From Pseudoxanthomonas sacheonensis (GTDB taxonomy: Bacteria > Pseudomonadota > Gammaproteobacteria > Xanthomonadales > Xanthomonadaceae), in NCBI RefSeq assembly GCF_010093305.1, contig NZ_PDWS01000005.1:124001-188000 (forward strand): 64,000 nucleotides of DNA, in the 5' to 3' direction. The notes under the pieces were generated by a model. The model did not search any database. It saw only the letters and a program-made list of their open reading frames with translations, and was not told the DNA's origin. This document shows, piece by piece, positions 15,990 to 24,802 of this stretch. The first letter of the stretch is position 1, and every line of letters begins with the position of its first letter. The translations under genes were made by a program, and so were the position numbers.

Positions 15990-17824
15990 GGCGTTTCGCC
16001 CCGAGCGGTGAGGACGCCTTGGGGCAGCCACAGAATCCTGTCCGCCGCGCGCGTCGCCGCCAGGCTGTGCGTGGCCAGCACCAGCGTGCGTCCGCGTGCG
16101 AATTCGGCCAGCGCGGCGAGCAGCGCGGCTTCTGTTTCCGGATCCAGGAACGCGGTGGGTTCGTCCAGCAACAGGAGCTGCGGATCTTGCAGGAACACGC
16201 GGGCCAAGGCGATGCGCCGCGCTTCGCCGCCGGACAGGCCGAAGCCGCGTTCGCCGATCATGGTATCCAGGCCGTCCGGCAGGTTCCTGGCGAAACGCAT
16301 CACCTGCGCGGCTTCTGCGGCGGTGCGCAGTTCCGCTTCAGTAGCGTGCGGACGGGCCATGCGCAGATTGTCGGCGATGCTGCCATGGAACAGATAAGGT
16401 CGCTGCGGGGCGTAGCCGATGCGCATGTTCTGCGGAATGGCCAAATGTCCGCCCGCGACCGGAAGCCAGCCTGCGAGCGCATCGAGCAGCGTGCTTTTGC
16501 CGCTGCCGCTGGGACCGACGAGTGCGAGGCGCTCGCCGGCGGCAAGATGGAAGGAGAGATGCGCCAACACGTTGCGCTGCGCACCGAGCGGGCGCAAGGC
16601 GAGATCGCGGACTTCAATCATCGCAACGGGCTTGAGCGGAAACGCGGTCTGTGGGAGCGGCGTCCCGCCGCGAGCTTTTGCTTGTGGTTGTACCTCCGGT
16701 GCGCTTGCGGGAGTCAAGAGCTCGCGGCGGGACGCCGCTCCCACGTCTTCTGTGGCGGTGGATTCTTCCACGGCGGTTTCGATTTCATCGAGTGCGGCCA
16801 GCGCGTTGGCGCGGTCGTGGTAATGCGCGGCCAATCGGCGCAGCGGCGCGTAGTATTCCGGCGCCAGCAACAGGCAGAACACGCCCATGCCCAGGCTCAG
16901 TGGTGTGCTGCGCAGATCGAGCATGCCCAGGTAACTCAGGCCCAGGTAGACCGCCACCATCGCCACGCTCAGCGAGGCGAAGAATTCCAGCACCGCCGAC
17001 GACAGGAAAGCGATGCGCAGGACCTTCAGGCTGCGCGCACGCACGTCTTCGGCCGCACCGCGCACGCTTTCCAGCTCGATGGCGCCGCGGCCGTACAGGC
17101 GGATCACTCCCAGTCCGCGGAGGCGGTCGGCGAAATGCCCGCCCATGCGCGCGAGCGCCTTGAGTTGCCGGCGGCTGGCCGCTTCCGCACCCCAGCCCAC
17201 CAGCATCATGAAGACCGGAACCAACGGCAACGTCACCAGCAGGATCGTGCCGACGACGCGATCCACGCAGAACACTGCGATCAGCAATGCCAGCGGCACC
17301 GCGATCACTTCGGTGCGCGCCAGCAGATAGCCGCCGAAATAGCCTTCCATCGCATCGGCATGCGTACCCATCAGTTCGGCCAGTTCGCCGCTGCGGCGCT
17401 GGCGCAGCCACAGGGGCCCGCGGCCCAGGAGTCTGCGCATGAGCTGCGCGCGCAGCTCCAGGCGGATGGCCTCCACCGCCGAGTCGCTGAAATGCCGCGC
17501 GCCCCAACCCAATGCGGTCCGCAGTAGTCCAACGGCCAGCAATGCGGCAAGCGCGGCCACGCCGTCGCGCGGCGCAACCTGGGATACCAGCACCTGCTGC
17601 ATGCACCAGGCGATCGCCGCGGCCTGCGCTATCAGCAGCCAGCCGGACAGCACCGTGCACCAGCTGGCCAAGCGCAGCTGCCCACGTGCCGGCCGCTCCA
17701 GTGCCCGCAGGCGCATCAGTTGCGCGCGGCGCGATGCTACGGGGGGAGCGAATGGTTCCTGATCCAACTTGGCCGACGCCTGCCCATCGGCGTCATCGCT
17801 ATCGACTGCATGCATGCGGGTCAT
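15986..17824 (-). CDS. cydD: Heterodimeric ABC exporter subunit CydD, with a repeat-derived linker
   Basis: This 612-residue half-transporter is the partner of CydC. A short basic N-terminus is followed by six membrane helices. The nucleotide-binding domain has Walker A GPSGSGKST, signature LSGGEARR and Walker B LLLLDEPT. Between the membrane part and the nucleotide-binding domain lies a peptide (VGAASRREL ... ARGGTPLPQ, about 30 residues) encoded entirely by a palindromic intergenic-type repeat at 16651-16744. The reading frame is kept and all catalytic motifs remain, so the protein should work with a longer linker. The start ATG at 17824 overlaps the upstream TauE-like gene by 4 nt. Confidence 0.92.
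   Translation of the reverse strand: MTRMHAVDSDDADGQASAKLDQEPFAPPVASRRAQLMRLRALERPARGQLRLASWCTVLSGWLLIAQAAAIAWCMQQVLVSQVAPRDGVAALAALLAVGLLRTALGWGARHFSDSAVEAIRLELRAQLMRRLLGRGPLWLRQRRSGELAELMGTHADAMEGYFGGYLLARTEVIAVPLALLIAVFCVDRVVGTILLVTLPLVPVFMMLVGWGAEAASRRQLKALARMGGHFADRLRGLGVIRLYGRGAIELESVRGAAEDVRARSLKVLRIAFLSSAVLEFFASLSVAMVAVYLGLSYLGMLDLRSTPLSLGMGVFCLLLAPEYYAPLRRLAAHYHDRANALAALDEIETAVEESTATEDVGAASRRELLTPASAPEVQPQAKARGGTPLPQTAFPLKPVAMIEVRDLALRPLGAQRNVLAHLSFHLAAGERLALVGPSGSGKSTLLDALAGWLPVAGGHLAIPQNMRIGYAPQRPYLFHGSIADNLRMARPHATEAELRTAAEAAQVMRFARNLPDGLDTMIGERGFGLSGGEARRIALARVFLQDPQLLLLDEPTAFLDPETEAALLAALAEFARGRTLVLATHSLAATRAADRILWLPQGVLTARGETP
16651..16744. repeat. Palindromic repeat inside the cydD coding region
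   Basis: Left arm GTGGGAGCGGCGTCCCGCCG and its complement ending at 16744 match the intergenic repeats at 11071 and 63864 almost base for base. Here the unit is in frame and translated on the minus strand as a linker between the two CydD domains. Confidence 0.92.
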
Positions 17825-18546
17825 GGTGGCAGGGGCGTGCAGCCCAGCGCCACCAGAACTTCGTGCAGTGCGGGCACCCGCATCAGCCAGGGCGAAGCCA
17901 GGGTGATCAACCCGGCCAGCAGCACGAAGCCCGCGGCCGCCCTGCGCAAGCCAGGGCGCTGCTGCCAGCGACCCAGGCGGGCGCCCGACCAGGTCAGGGG
18001 AATCATCATCGGCAGCGTGCCCAGCCCGAAGGCGGCCATGGTCAATGCTCCATCGCGGACGTTGGCCTGCAGCCACGCGGCAGTGAGCAGACTCATGCTG
18101 AGCCCGCAGGGCAGCCAGCCCCACAGCATGCCCAGTGCGATCCGCCGCCATGCGCGGTCGGCGGGCAGCAAACGCTGCTGCAACGGCTGCAGCAGGCGCC
18201 AGAAACGCGCACCCGCGCGCGGCAGAAAGGTCAGACGGCTACCTTGGCCGAACAGGCGCAGCGCCACCAGCACCAGCACCAGACCGACGGCCACGCGCAG
18301 ACCCAGCACCAGCGCATCGATGCGCCACAGTTGCAGCAGGCCGCTTCCAACGCCACCGACGATGGCCCCGGCCAGCACGTAACCGCCCACACGGCCCAGG
18401 TTCACCTGCATCGCCTGCTGCCAGCCGCCCTGCGGCGATAGCGCGGAAAATCCGGTGGCGATACCGCCGCACATCGCCGCGCAATGCAGGCCGCCCATCA
18501 AGCCGCTGAGCAATGCGGCAAGCAGCACGGGCCAGTCAATCGGCAT
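17821..18546 (-). CDS. TauE/SafE-like (DsbD-type) membrane protein of the cbb3 cluster
   Basis: This 241-residue protein has about six hydrophobic helices. The first ends in GLHCAAMCGGIATGF, the C-x3-C-containing motif seen in the DsbD_2/TauE-like proteins that accompany cbb3 oxidase assembly genes. A second conserved-looking stretch is GWLPCGLSMSLL. By position it may move copper, thiol or a reductant across the inner membrane for oxidase maturation, but this is inference; 'sulfite exporter' is only a family label. The start at 18546 lies inside the ccoS 3' end (11-nt overlap), and its stop overlaps the cydD start. Confidence 0.75.
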   Translation of the reverse strand: MPIDWPVLLAALLSGLMGGLHCAAMCGGIATGFSALSPQGGWQQAMQVNLGRVGGYVLAGAIVGGVGSGLLQLWRIDALVLGLRVAVGLVLVLVALRLFGQGSRLTFLPRAGARFWRLLQPLQQRLLPADRAWRRIALGMLWGWLPCGLSMSLLTAAWLQANVRDGALTMAAFGLGTLPMMIPLTWSGARLGRWQQRPGLRRAAAGFVLLAGLITLASPWLMRVPALHEVLVALGCTPLPP

Positions 18547-18736
18547 CGGTACCTTCCCGTTCCGGCGTGGCGTTCGCTGCGTCATTCGCTGCGTCGTTTT
18601 TTTCGTCGCGCAGGATGTCCAGCGCGGGCGTATCCAGGTCGTCGAACTGGCCGCCACGCACTGCGGCAACGAATGCCCACACGGCCAGCCCCAGCAGTAC
18701 CAGGCTCAGTGGCACCAGCAGCAGCAGACTGTTCAT
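18536..18736 (-). CDS. ccoS: cbb3 oxidase assembly protein CcoS
   Basis: This 66-residue protein has one N-terminal membrane helix (MNSLLLLVPLSLVLLGLAVW) followed by FVAAVRGGQFDDLDTPA, the conserved CcoS block, and an acidic tail. CcoS is needed for cofactor insertion into cbb3 oxidase. The start overlaps the ccoI stop by 4 nt. Confidence 0.93.
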   Translation of the reverse strand: MNSLLLLVPLSLVLLGLAVWAFVAAVRGGQFDDLDTPALDILRDEKNDAANDAANATPEREGTDAD

Positions 18737-21126
18737 TGCGAAGTCCTTTCCGGCGCCACGCGGGTGAGGCGCAGCGCGTTGACCGTGACGGCCAGCGAGG
18801 ATAGCGCCATTCCCAGGGCGGCCAGCCACGGCGTGACCCAGCCTGCCGCCGCCAGCGGCAAGGCCAGCAGGTTGTAGCCGACAGCCCAGCCCAGGCTCTG
18901 GGCGATCACCCGCCGGCTGCGCCGGGCCAGGGCGATGGCGGCGGGAAGGCGCTGCAGCGTGGATCCGGTCATCACCAAATCGGCGGCGCGCTGGGCCAGC
19001 GGCGCGCCTTCGCCCATGGCGATGGACACATCCGCTCCGCCCAGCACCGGGGCATCGTTCAGGCCGTCGCCGACCATGGCCACGATGCGCCCCTGCGCCT
19101 GCAAGGCGCGCACCAGCGCCAGCTTGTCCTCGGGCGATTGCCGGGCATGGGCGTCGGCGATCTTCAGCGTATCGGCCAACCGCTGCACCGCCGCCTGGCC
19201 GTCGCCGCTGGCCAGGTGCACGACAAGTCCTTGTGCGCGCAATGCCTGCAGTGCGGCATGCGCATCGGGGCGCGGGACTTCCCTCAGGGTGAAGCGGGCC
19301 TTGCCGCGAGTTCCATCGCCCAGCCAGAGGTGGCCGTCGTCTTCGCGGCCGGCGGCGAAATCCGCGCGTCCCAATCGCCAGTACGCGCCGTCGATCCTGC
19401 CCGAGATTCCGCGTCCCGGAACCGTCTCCACTTCGTCCGCACTCTCAACCCCGGTCGGGTGCGCCGATAGAAAGGCGGCGGCGAGGGGGTGGCCGCTGTC
19501 GCGTTCCAGTGCCGCACCGATGGCCAGTGCGCGCGGCGCTTCGAAGCCGTCGAAGGTTTCCACTTCCTCCAGCCCGGGCCGCGCCCCGCTCAAGGTGCCG
19601 GTCTTGTCGAACACGATATCGGTCGCCCGCGCCAGCGCGTCCAGCGCGTTGGCGCGGGTCGAAAGCACACCGAGCCGGGCCAGAGTGCCGTGCGCGGCGG
19701 CCAGCGCAGCGGGGACCGAAAGCGACAACGCGCACGGGCAGCTGATCACCAGCAAGGACAGGGTGACCTCGAAGGCGCGCTCGGGCGCATGGAAATGCCA
19801 GTACCCATACACGGCGGCGGCGCTGAGCAGCAGCGCGATGACGAAGTGGTGGCCGATGCGATCCATGCGCTGCGCCACGCGGGGCCGGTGGGCCTGCGCC
19901 TGGTCCACCAGGCGCGACAGTTGCGACAGGCGGGTGGCGCTGCCGGTTTCGGTGATCCGTACCCGCGCGGGGCGTTCGCGGCAGGTGGTGCCGGCATACA
20001 CCATGGCCCCTGCGGTCTTGCCGACCGGGAGCGATTCTCCGGTGAGCAATGCTTCCTCGAACGAAGCTTCTCCTTCCAGGAGCACGCCATCGGCCGGCAC
20101 GCTGTCGCCGGCGGCGATGCGCACCACCTCGCCGGCGCGCAGCGCGCTGACCGGCACCGTTTCGCGCACGCCGCCATCGATCTCGCGGGTGGCGAATGCG
20201 GGCCGCGCCCGGGCCAGCGCATCGACCTGGGCAGTGGCGATGTTGCGCGCGCGCTGTTCCAGCATGCGCGCGGCCAGCAGCAGGAACACGAACATCACCG
20301 CTGCGTCGTACCAGACGTGGGTGCCGCCGCGCAGGGTTTCCCACAGACTGGCGAAGTAGGCCAGCAGGGTCGATGTGGCGATCAGCGTGTCCATGCCCAG
20401 GTAGCGATTGCGCAGTTCGCGCCAGGCGCCTGCCAGGAACGGCCAGCCGGAATAGAACACCACGGGAGTGGACACCAGGAAGGTAAGCCAGCGGAAGAAA
20501 TCCCGCGTCGGTACCGGCATGGTGTGGCGGGTATCCAGGTACAAGGCCTCGGCCAGCATCATCGCCTGCAGCGTGCCCAGCCCGGCCACGCCAAGCCGTA
20601 TCAGCCAGCGCTTGCGCTCGGCCAGGCGGGCCTGTTCGCGGGCCTCGCCGCTGGCCAGGTAGGGCCGGTAGCCCAGCATCGCGATTCGATGCAGCAACCG
20701 GGACAGCGGCGTGCGCTGCGGATCCCAGGCAATGCGGATGCGGCCGGTCACGGCATTGGCGGTGCTGTCGATCACCCCGGCTTCACGGCACAGCGCGCGA
20801 TCGATCAGCCAGGCGCAGGCCGCGCAGCGCATGCCATCGGTCAGCAGGATGATCTCGCGGCCACCTTCGATGCGGTGGCTATGCCCGTCGAGCAGTTCCT
20901 CCCGATCCCAGATGGACAGATCCAGCGGCTCGGTGCCGACCCGTGCGGCTTGCGCGCTGCGCAGCCGGTAGTAGTCGCCCAGGTCGGCATGGCCGATCCA
21001 TTCGGCCGCCGCTGCGCAACCGTTGCAACAGAACGACCGCTCCTGGCCCTGAAGGGTCATGCGGAGCGGCGATGCCGGCAGGGGTTCGCCGCAGTGGTAG
21101 CAGCCTGGTGTGCGGGATGCGTCCAT
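18733..21126 (-). CDS. ccoI: Copper-exporting P1B-type ATPase for cbb3 assembly
   Basis: This 797-residue membrane P-type ATPase exports copper to the periplasm for the CcoN Cu(B) site. The N-terminus has a cysteine-rich segment (CYHCGEP, FCCNGC) and a metal-binding motif, MRCAACAW. Membrane helices include the CPC motif in VISCPCALS. The phosphorylation site is DKTGT, followed by an HP element in SGHPLAAAF and the hinge GDGLNDAP. This matches CcoI/FixI rather than the detoxifying CopA. It lies between ccoH and ccoS; the ATG at 21126 is followed directly by the family N-terminus. An additional upstream extension of the frame is not protein-like. Confidence 0.93.
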   Translation of the reverse strand: MDASRTPGCYHCGEPLPASPLRMTLQGQERSFCCNGCAAAAEWIGHADLGDYYRLRSAQAARVGTEPLDLSIWDREELLDGHSHRIEGGREIILLTDGMRCAACAWLIDRALCREAGVIDSTANAVTGRIRIAWDPQRTPLSRLLHRIAMLGYRPYLASGEAREQARLAERKRWLIRLGVAGLGTLQAMMLAEALYLDTRHTMPVPTRDFFRWLTFLVSTPVVFYSGWPFLAGAWRELRNRYLGMDTLIATSTLLAYFASLWETLRGGTHVWYDAAVMFVFLLLAARMLEQRARNIATAQVDALARARPAFATREIDGGVRETVPVSALRAGEVVRIAAGDSVPADGVLLEGEASFEEALLTGESLPVGKTAGAMVYAGTTCRERPARVRITETGSATRLSQLSRLVDQAQAHRPRVAQRMDRIGHHFVIALLLSAAAVYGYWHFHAPERAFEVTLSLLVISCPCALSLSVPAALAAAHGTLARLGVLSTRANALDALARATDIVFDKTGTLSGARPGLEEVETFDGFEAPRALAIGAALERDSGHPLAAAFLSAHPTGVESADEVETVPGRGISGRIDGAYWRLGRADFAAGREDDGHLWLGDGTRGKARFTLREVPRPDAHAALQALRAQGLVVHLASGDGQAAVQRLADTLKIADAHARQSPEDKLALVRALQAQGRIVAMVGDGLNDAPVLGGADVSIAMGEGAPLAQRAADLVMTGSTLQRLPAAIALARRSRRVIAQSLGWAVGYNLLALPLAAAGWVTPWLAALGMALSSLAVTVNALRLTRVAPERTSQ

Positions 21127-21133
21127 GCGTCGG

Positions 21134-21631
21134 CTACCGGCCGGCGACGGCGGGACCCAGGCGGGCGGCGTGCTGTCGTTTGAGCAGGCGTCCACGCAGG
21201 CGCCAGCTATCGTCGGTGGGGAGCAGTTGCAGGCTCCAGTCGTGCGAGAAATCCAGCGGGGCGTCCGCGCGCCAGCCCAGTGCGCTGGGCGCAAGTTCGA
21301 TGTGCAGGTCCGCGCTGGCTTGCGAGGGATGCGCCAGGACCAGCCGCAGCGGTTGGGTGCGGTCGAAATCGCCGGTGGCCGGCAGGACTTCGATCACCCC
21401 GTCCTGGGCCCGCAGCACCGCACTCAACTTGCGCTGGCTGGCCACGTTGTCCATGCCCAGATCGGCGGTCTGCACCTGCGCCACGCGCTGCACCTGGTCG
21501 CTGACGGTGTCGGCGCCGCCGGAGCGCACTGCGATCACCACCAGCGTCACCCCGGCCACGATCGAGGCCAGCGGCAGCCCGAACACGAGCCAGACCATGG
21601 GTTCGCGCCAGAAGCTTTTCCTGTCGGTCAT
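21134..21631 (-). CDS. ccoH: cbb3 assembly protein CcoH (FixH family)
   Basis: This 165-residue protein has one N-terminal membrane helix (MVWLVFGLPLASIVAGVTLVV) and a periplasmic domain of the FixH type. It is thought to stabilise the nascent cbb3 complex together with CcoI and the structural subunits. The start ATG at 21631 overlaps the ccoG stop by 4 nt; ccoI follows after 7 nt. The long frame running further upstream on this strand merely overlaps ccoG and is not real. Confidence 0.88.
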   Translation of the reverse strand: MTDRKSFWREPMVWLVFGLPLASIVAGVTLVVIAVRSGGADTVSDQVQRVAQVQTADLGMDNVASQRKLSAVLRAQDGVIEVLPATGDFDRTQPLRLVLAHPSQASADLHIELAPSALGWRADAPLDFSHDWSLQLLPTDDSWRLRGRLLKRQHAARLGPAVAGR

Positions 21632-23181
21632 CGCACCGGCCCGAAATAACTGCTGTCGATGGTTCTGGCGGCGGTGCCGTCCATGTTCTCCACATGGAAG
21701 CGCACCTCGTGGCGGCCGCCGATGCCATCGGGAGCGGTGACGATGACCGGCAGCGACAGCACCTGTTCTGCGTTGGCCTGCACGGTCTGTTCTCCATCGC
21801 GCAGAGCGATGGACGGCGTCGCCGATTCCAGGCGGATGCGGTAGCGGTGCGCCTGGCGGTCCTTGTTGATCAGCTTGAGCACGTAGTGGTTCTCGATGCG
21901 GCCATCGCCGGCTTCGCGGTACAGCGCGTTGCGGTCGCGCAGCACCTCGGCGATCAGCTCGCTGCGGTGAGTCACGCCCCAGGCCCAACTGCCGACCAGC
22001 GCCAGCAGGATCGTGCCGTAGACGAAGATGCGCGGACGCGCCACGCGCGTCCGCTTGCCATCGATGGCGTTCTGGGTGGAGTAGCGGATGAGTCCCTTTT
22101 CGTAACCCATCTTGTCCATGACTTCGTCGCAGGCGTCGATGCAGGCGCCGCAAGCGATGCATTCGTATTGCAGGCCGTTGCGGATGTCGATGCCGGTCGG
22201 ACAGACCTGTACGCAGATGGTGCAGTCGATACAGTCGCCCAATTGGTCGGGCGCGAATTTCGGCAGCGGTTCGGCCACCACGCCGGCACCGGCGAAGGTG
22301 TTGGTGCCGTGCGCCTGCAGGCGGTTGTCGGCGGCGGTGGGATGCTGGTTGGCGCGGAACACGTAGTCGTAGGCGGTGATCTTGTCCAGCAGGCCGCGCG
22401 CGCGTTGCAGCACGCTGCCCAGGCCGCGCTTGCGCGGGCCGCGCGGCTCGCCACGCATCGGGTCGTAGGCGATGATCAGGGTATTGCGGTCGAACATGGC
22501 GCTCTGGAAGCGGGCATAGGGGCACATGTATTTGCACACCTGCTCGCGCAGGAAGCCGGCGTTGCCCCAGGTGGCCAGGGCGTAGAACAGCACCCAGAAG
22601 GTTTCCCAACCGCTCCAGGCGAAAGGCCATGCGCGCGCCCACAGCTCGGCGATAGGAGTGAAGAAGCCGACGAAGGTGAACCCCGTCCACAACGCGAACG
22701 CCAGCCAGATCAGGTGTTTGCCGCCCTTGCGCAGCATCTTTTCCCGGTTCCACGGACCTGCGTCCAGCTTCATGCGCTTGCCGCGGTCGCCTTCGGTCCA
22801 GCGCTCCATCCACAGAAACACTTCGGTCCACACCGTCTGCGGGCAGGCATAGCCGCAGAACAGGCGCCCCGCCAGTGCGGTGAAGAAGAACAGGGCCATG
22901 GCCGCGATGATCAGCAGCAGCGCCAGGAACAGGAAGTCCTGTGGCCAGAAGGTCAGCCCGAACACATGGAACTTGCGGGCCGGCAGATCGAACAGCACCG
23001 CCTGGCGGCCATCCCAGCGCAACCAGGGAAACACATAGAACATGCCGAGCAACCAGAACACCGCGGCCACCCGCAGGCGATTCAGGCGACCCGATATATC
23101 GCGCGGGTAGATCTTGCGTTCGCTGACGTAGAACGAGTTGCCGCCCTCGTCCACCATGTCCAGCGGGATGCGGCGGCTCAT
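21628..23181 (-). CDS. ccoG: Cytochrome c oxidase accessory ferredoxin-like protein CcoG (RdxA/FixG)
   Basis: This 517-residue inner-membrane protein has about five helices, CGYACPQTVW in a periplasm- or membrane-proximal loop, and KYMCPYARFQ. Two [4Fe-4S] motifs follow, CIDCTICVQVCP and CIACGACIDACD, then a C-terminal immunoglobulin-like FixG domain. CcoG is reported to reduce Cu(II) for delivery to cbb3 oxidase. The ATG at 23181 begins MSRRIPLDMVDEGG, followed by the family motif YVSERKIYPRDISG. It starts a run of ATGA-linked genes down to cydC, after a 250-bp gap that separates it from the orf behind ccoP. Confidence 0.94.
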   Translation of the reverse strand: MSRRIPLDMVDEGGNSFYVSERKIYPRDISGRLNRLRVAAVFWLLGMFYVFPWLRWDGRQAVLFDLPARKFHVFGLTFWPQDFLFLALLLIIAAMALFFFTALAGRLFCGYACPQTVWTEVFLWMERWTEGDRGKRMKLDAGPWNREKMLRKGGKHLIWLAFALWTGFTFVGFFTPIAELWARAWPFAWSGWETFWVLFYALATWGNAGFLREQVCKYMCPYARFQSAMFDRNTLIIAYDPMRGEPRGPRKRGLGSVLQRARGLLDKITAYDYVFRANQHPTAADNRLQAHGTNTFAGAGVVAEPLPKFAPDQLGDCIDCTICVQVCPTGIDIRNGLQYECIACGACIDACDEVMDKMGYEKGLIRYSTQNAIDGKRTRVARPRIFVYGTILLALVGSWAWGVTHRSELIAEVLRDRNALYREAGDGRIENHYVLKLINKDRQAHRYRIRLESATPSIALRDGEQTVQANAEQVLSLPVIVTAPDGIGGRHEVRFHVENMDGTAARTIDSSYFGPVR

Positions 23182-23430
23182 GCGGTGTCCCCATGGACGG
23201 CCGGTAGGGACTTGCAGGAACAGGCGGGCGGGCCGAAGCGGGAAACGTCGGAAGCAGGAACCATGGAAGGAGAAACGGCGGGAGAACAGGAACGGGGCTG
23301 CATCATGGGGTCGGCTTCACCGGCATGACGGGCGGCGTGGCGGAAGCGGCGCAGTGCGGCAAGGCAAGGCGGGCACAAGGCAGTGAGATCACAACAATCG
23401 CTGCGGAAGACAGGCATCGCGGTGGTCCGT
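23182..23430. other. Gap inside the cco cluster without a clear gene
   Basis: A 79-codon minus-strand frame here (stop at 23178, overlapping the ccoG start by 4 nt) has cysteine- and proline-rich, low-complexity content and lacks the strong GC bias at third codon positions seen in neighbours. I do not call it a gene. The gap may carry an internal promoter for ccoGHIS. No FNR box or terminator was seen. Confidence 0.35.
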
Positions 23431-23727
23431 TCAATCAGGCGGCAGTGCGCGGTTGAAACGGCTGGACGGACGCAGCAGGATCCAGGTGAACAGGCTGGAA
23501 GCCGCCGAGGCCGCCCAGAACATGAAAAAGCCCACGGTGTAGCCCAGTTCGCGGGTTATCGGCAGGTCGGGGAAGGTCAGATCGCGCAACGCCAGCGGAT
23601 CGACGAAAGCGAAGAACACCACCGTGGACACACCGGCGCTGAAGAAACTGGGCCACAGGATGGCTCCCGCGCGCTGCGCCAGCGGTCGCGGCGGGTGGTC
23701 GAAACGCGGTTCGGAGAAATCCGTCAT
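23431..23727 (-). CDS. Small membrane protein between ccoP and ccoG, function unknown
   Basis: This 98-residue protein has two predicted helices, AILWPSFFSAGVSTVVFFAFV (about 23-43) and a second around FFMFWAASAASSLFTWILL (about 67-85). It ends in a short basic tail. The ATG overlaps the ccoP stop by 4 nt, which indicates tight coupling with the oxidase subunits. I do not recognise a named family. By position it may be a cbb3 assembly factor or accessory subunit; that is inference from gene order only. Confidence 0.75.
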   Translation of the reverse strand: MTDFSEPRFDHPPRPLAQRAGAILWPSFFSAGVSTVVFFAFVDPLALRDLTFPDLPITRELGYTVGFFMFWAASAASSLFTWILLRPSSRFNRALPPD

Positions 23728-24659
23728 GGCTTGCCGCCTCCCGCAGCGCTCTGCGGCTTGTTCGACAACGACCAGACATAGGCGGCCACCAGCCGCGCCC
23801 GGGTCTCTCCCAGCACCGCGCGGTGCGCGGGCATCTGCCCGTGGCGGCCTTCGTTGATGGTCTTGGCCAGGCTTTCCTTGCTACTGCCGTACATCCAGTA
23901 GTCGTCGGTCAGGTCGGGTGCGCCCAGCTCCGGATTGCCTTTGCCGCTGACGCCATGGCAGGCCGCGCAAACCCCTTCGAAGAGCTTCTTGCCGCGGGTG
24001 GCCAGGTAGTCCTTCTGCAAGGATTCGGGATAGGGCAGGGTACGCACGTAGGCGACGGTGTAATCGACCGCGTCCGGTCCATCCATGTTGCCCAGCACCT
24101 TGCCCCATTCGGGCATCACGCCCTCGCGCCCATCCAGCACCGTTTGCAGAATCTGCTCGGGCTCGCCGCGCCAATGCCAGATGTCGTCGGTCAGGTTGGG
24201 ATAGCCGATGGCGCCTTCGGCCGAGGAGCCGTGGCAGGTGGCGCAGCTGTTGCTGAAGATGGAGCGCCCCAGTTCTCTCGCCCTCGGGTCGTGCGCCAGG
24301 ACCGGCAGCGGCTGGCCTTCGTAAGGGGCGAAAGTCCGGGCCAGCTTGGCGTCCTCGCGGGATTTGTCCTGCGCGTGTTCGCCGGCCGAGGACCACTTGC
24401 CATAGCCGCGGAAACCGCCGAGACCGCCGTACCACGCCAGATAGCCGATACCGAACACGATGGTGAGGTAGAACAGGTTGATCCACCAGCGGGGCAGGGG
24501 CTTGTTGTATTCGGTCAGATCGCCGTCCCAGATATGGCTGGTGTCCTCGGGCGCCGGGTCGCCGGGCCTGCGGCGCGCGGTCCACCACAGCAGCCACACG
24601 CAACCTGCGATGTTCAGCACCACCAATGCGATCACATACCACGACCATGAATGGCTCAT
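23724..24659 (-). CDS. ccoP: cbb3-type cytochrome c oxidase subunit III (dihaem)
   Basis: This 311-residue membrane-anchored dihaem cytochrome c passes electrons to CcoO/CcoN. Two N-terminal helices frame a short loop (residues about 8-25 and 58-75, with the CcoP-typical YNKPLPRWWINLFYLTIVFG). Two c-type haem sites follow, CATCHG and CAACHG, with axial Met candidates in EGVMPEWGKVLG and HGQMPAHRA. The ATG at 24659 overlaps the ccoQ stop by 4 nt. Length and layout are standard for the family. Confidence 0.95.
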   Translation of the reverse strand: MSHSWSWYVIALVVLNIAGCVWLLWWTARRRPGDPAPEDTSHIWDGDLTEYNKPLPRWWINLFYLTIVFGIGYLAWYGGLGGFRGYGKWSSAGEHAQDKSREDAKLARTFAPYEGQPLPVLAHDPRARELGRSIFSNSCATCHGSSAEGAIGYPNLTDDIWHWRGEPEQILQTVLDGREGVMPEWGKVLGNMDGPDAVDYTVAYVRTLPYPESLQKDYLATRGKKLFEGVCAACHGVSGKGNPELGAPDLTDDYWMYGSSKESLAKTINEGRHGQMPAHRAVLGETRARLVAAYVWSLSNKPQSAAGGGKP

Positions 24660-24799
24660 CGGATGCTTTCCCCGTCGTTGTCTTCCAGCGGCAGCGAGGC
24701 GGCGGCATCGAAATCCGCCTTGCGCGCGGGACGCCACGCCCATGCCCAGCCGACGACGAACAGCACCAGCAATACAGCGGTCACGATTCCGGACAACAT
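24656..24799 (-). CDS. ccoQ: cbb3-type cytochrome oxidase subunit CcoQ
   Basis: This short frame encodes 47 residues beginning MLSGIVTAVLLVLFVVGWAW, a single membrane helix, then ARKADFDAAASLPLED and an acidic end. CcoQ/FixQ stabilises the interaction of CcoP with the CcoNO core. It lies in the standard place between ccoO (3 bp away) and ccoP (4-nt overlap). Confidence 0.92.
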   Translation of the reverse strand: MLSGIVTAVLLVLFVVGWAWAWRPARKADFDAAASLPLEDNDGESIR

Positions 24800-24802
24800 G
24801 CC

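Noticed and set aside
21134-23194. A 686-codon minus-strand frame read as one long protein
   Set aside because: Only its last 165 codons (CcoH) are protein-like; the rest overlaps ccoG in another frame.
23178-23417. A 79-codon minus-strand frame overlapping the ccoG start by ATGA
   Set aside because: Cys/Pro/Ser-rich low-complexity content, weak third-position GC and no family resemblance; the overlap can arise by chance.
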